Origin: Ureibacillus composti
GTDB taxonomy: Bacteria > Bacillota > Bacilli > Bacillales_A > Planococcaceae
Length of the DNA: 64,000 nucleotides
Direction of reading: 5' to 3'
Assembly (NCBI GenBank): GCA_030348875.1
Contig: JAUCEP010000002.1
Coordinates: 260,501 to 324,500, forward strand
The position numbers and the translations under genes were made by a program. This document shows, piece by piece, positions 63,579-64,000 of this stretch. Each line of letters starts with the position of its first letter. Position 1 is the first letter of the stretch. The notes under the pieces were generated by a model. It saw only the letters and a list, made by a program, of their open reading frames with translations, was not told where the DNA came from and searched no databases.

Positions 63579-63616
63579 AGCTTATTCACCTGTTCGTCGG
63601 GTGAGTAAGCTTTTTT
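63579..63616 (+). terminator. Terminator of the MMPL gene
   Basis: AGCTTATTCACC (63579-63590) pairs with GGGTGAGTAAGCT, then TTTTT. Confidence 0.87.
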
Positions 63617-63777
63617 ATGTGGTTGTCTTATAAAATTCAAAACGATCCCATAAAATCCTCAATTATGTTTTCACTTAGAAAATCCCCGTATGGATCGGCG
63701 AAATCGATTTACTCCAATAGCAAATGATTTTTTGTTTGCTTACTAAGTTTTCACCCCATCTTTCTTTCTCTAAAATT

Positions 63778-63812
63778 TTGAGTTAACCTAAAATAAAAAT
63801 AAGTTGACACAA
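63778..63812. promoter_or_regulatory. BirA-like operator upstream of bioY
   Basis: TTGAGTTAACCT and AAGTTGACACAA form an imperfect dyad around an 11-bp AT spacer. GTTAAC-type half sites with ~14 bp between them are the pattern of BirA boxes in Bacillota. The right half overlaps the -35 TTGACA (63804-63809), which has a TATTAT -10 at 63828-63833 (18-bp spacer). Confidence 0.65.
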
Positions 63813-63833
63813 TTGGAGCCTATTCCTTATTAT
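63804..63833 (+). promoter_or_regulatory. Promoter of bioY
   Basis: TTGACA and TATTAT, 18-bp spacer, overlapping the right half of the BirA-like dyad, so that bound BirA would block RNA polymerase. Confidence 0.6.
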
Positions 63834-63871
63834 GGTTATGAAAGTTAGATAATTATTGAGGGGATATGAAA

Positions 63872-64000
63872 ATGACTACACAAACGGCAAATTCAAATTC
63901 AAAATCAAAACTTAAAACAGTTGAGTTAGTGTATTGTGGTATTTTTGCTACATTAATGATGATTGGCGCAAACATCACTTCCTTTGCACCGTTTATGGTT
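63872..64000 (+). CDS. bioY: Biotin transporter BioY, N-terminal fragment (3' end outside window)
   Basis: 43 codons to the window edge. A Ser/Asn/Lys-rich cytoplasmic start (MTTQTANSNSKSKLKTVEL) leads into a first membrane helix YCGIFATLMMIGANITSFAPF, which resembles the BioY opening, where a Gly/Ala-rich helix is followed by a Pro loop. ATG 63872 lies 8 bases after GAGGGG; ATG 63866 is too close. The BirA-like operator strengthens the BioY call. BioY is the substrate-binding component of the biotin ECF transporter. Confidence 0.65.
   Translation, partial: MTTQTANSNSKSKLKTVELVYCGIFATLMMIGANITSFAPFMV

Overview
The window is low-GC DNA from a spore-forming member of the Bacillota. It encodes an alpha/beta-type SASP, a YyaC-type spore protease, HemAT, HelD and UppP, with strong Shine-Dalgarno sites, simple hairpin-plus-T terminators and some TTG/GTG starts. 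The gene set fits Planococcaceae (Lysinibacillus/Solibacillus-like); that assignment is inferred from gene content only. No tRNA, rRNA, CRISPR array, prophage or intact insertion sequence was seen.

Layout. 1-5.8 kb: end of a sensor kinase, a metallophosphoesterase, a structured intergenic element, uppP, hemAT and a TIGR00266 protein. 6.1-10 kb: a three-gene operon that reads as oxidative lysine degradation (aldehyde dehydrogenase, L-lysine 6-dehydrogenase, acyl-CoA dehydrogenase). 10-24 kb: a secreted beta-propeller protein, a PdaC-like deacetylase, a split ThrE exporter, a PAS/GGDEF/EAL protein, a DMT permease, a heterodimeric ABC exporter and a tandem GNAT protein. This stretch is bracketed by two unusual arrays of 21-bp phased repeats. 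24-30.3 kb: menA, a hemolysin III-type protein, a ring-cleaving dioxygenase behind an MhqR-like operator, a MarR regulator, an aldo/keto reductase, a luciferase-like monooxygenase and a SASP gene.

30.7-34.4 kb: an operon joining a Tat-signal gluconate-dehydrogenase-type small subunit, a GMC oxidoreductase, and its own TatA and TatC. 34.4-42 kb: an HtrA-like protease, ThpR, a HepT-like protein, HelD, several small ORFs, and a copC-copD pair in which copC appears to start at ATT. 42-46.6 kb: cadC-cadA, a GDPD phosphodiesterase and yyaC.

46.6-57.8 kb: a complete biotin-independent malonate decarboxylase locus. A MatC-type carrier and a class III CoA-transferase are divergent from gntR-mdcH-mdcA-mdcB-mdcC-mdcDE-mdcG, with the D and E subunits fused. 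A nitrilase-family gene follows. Short dispersed elements with shared ends sit at its flanks and inside it (46.66, 53.17 and 58.2 kb), and a 376-bp element with terminal inverted repeats lies at 57.8-58.2 kb. 58.3-64 kb: a DUF2804 protein, an amidase-domain protein that also appears to start at ATT, a nitroreductase, an MMPL transporter, and the start of bioY behind a BirA-like operator.

The observations most worth following are the two 21-bp arrays, the two ATT starts, the dedicated Tat/GMC operon, the inverted-repeat element and the dispersed repeats.
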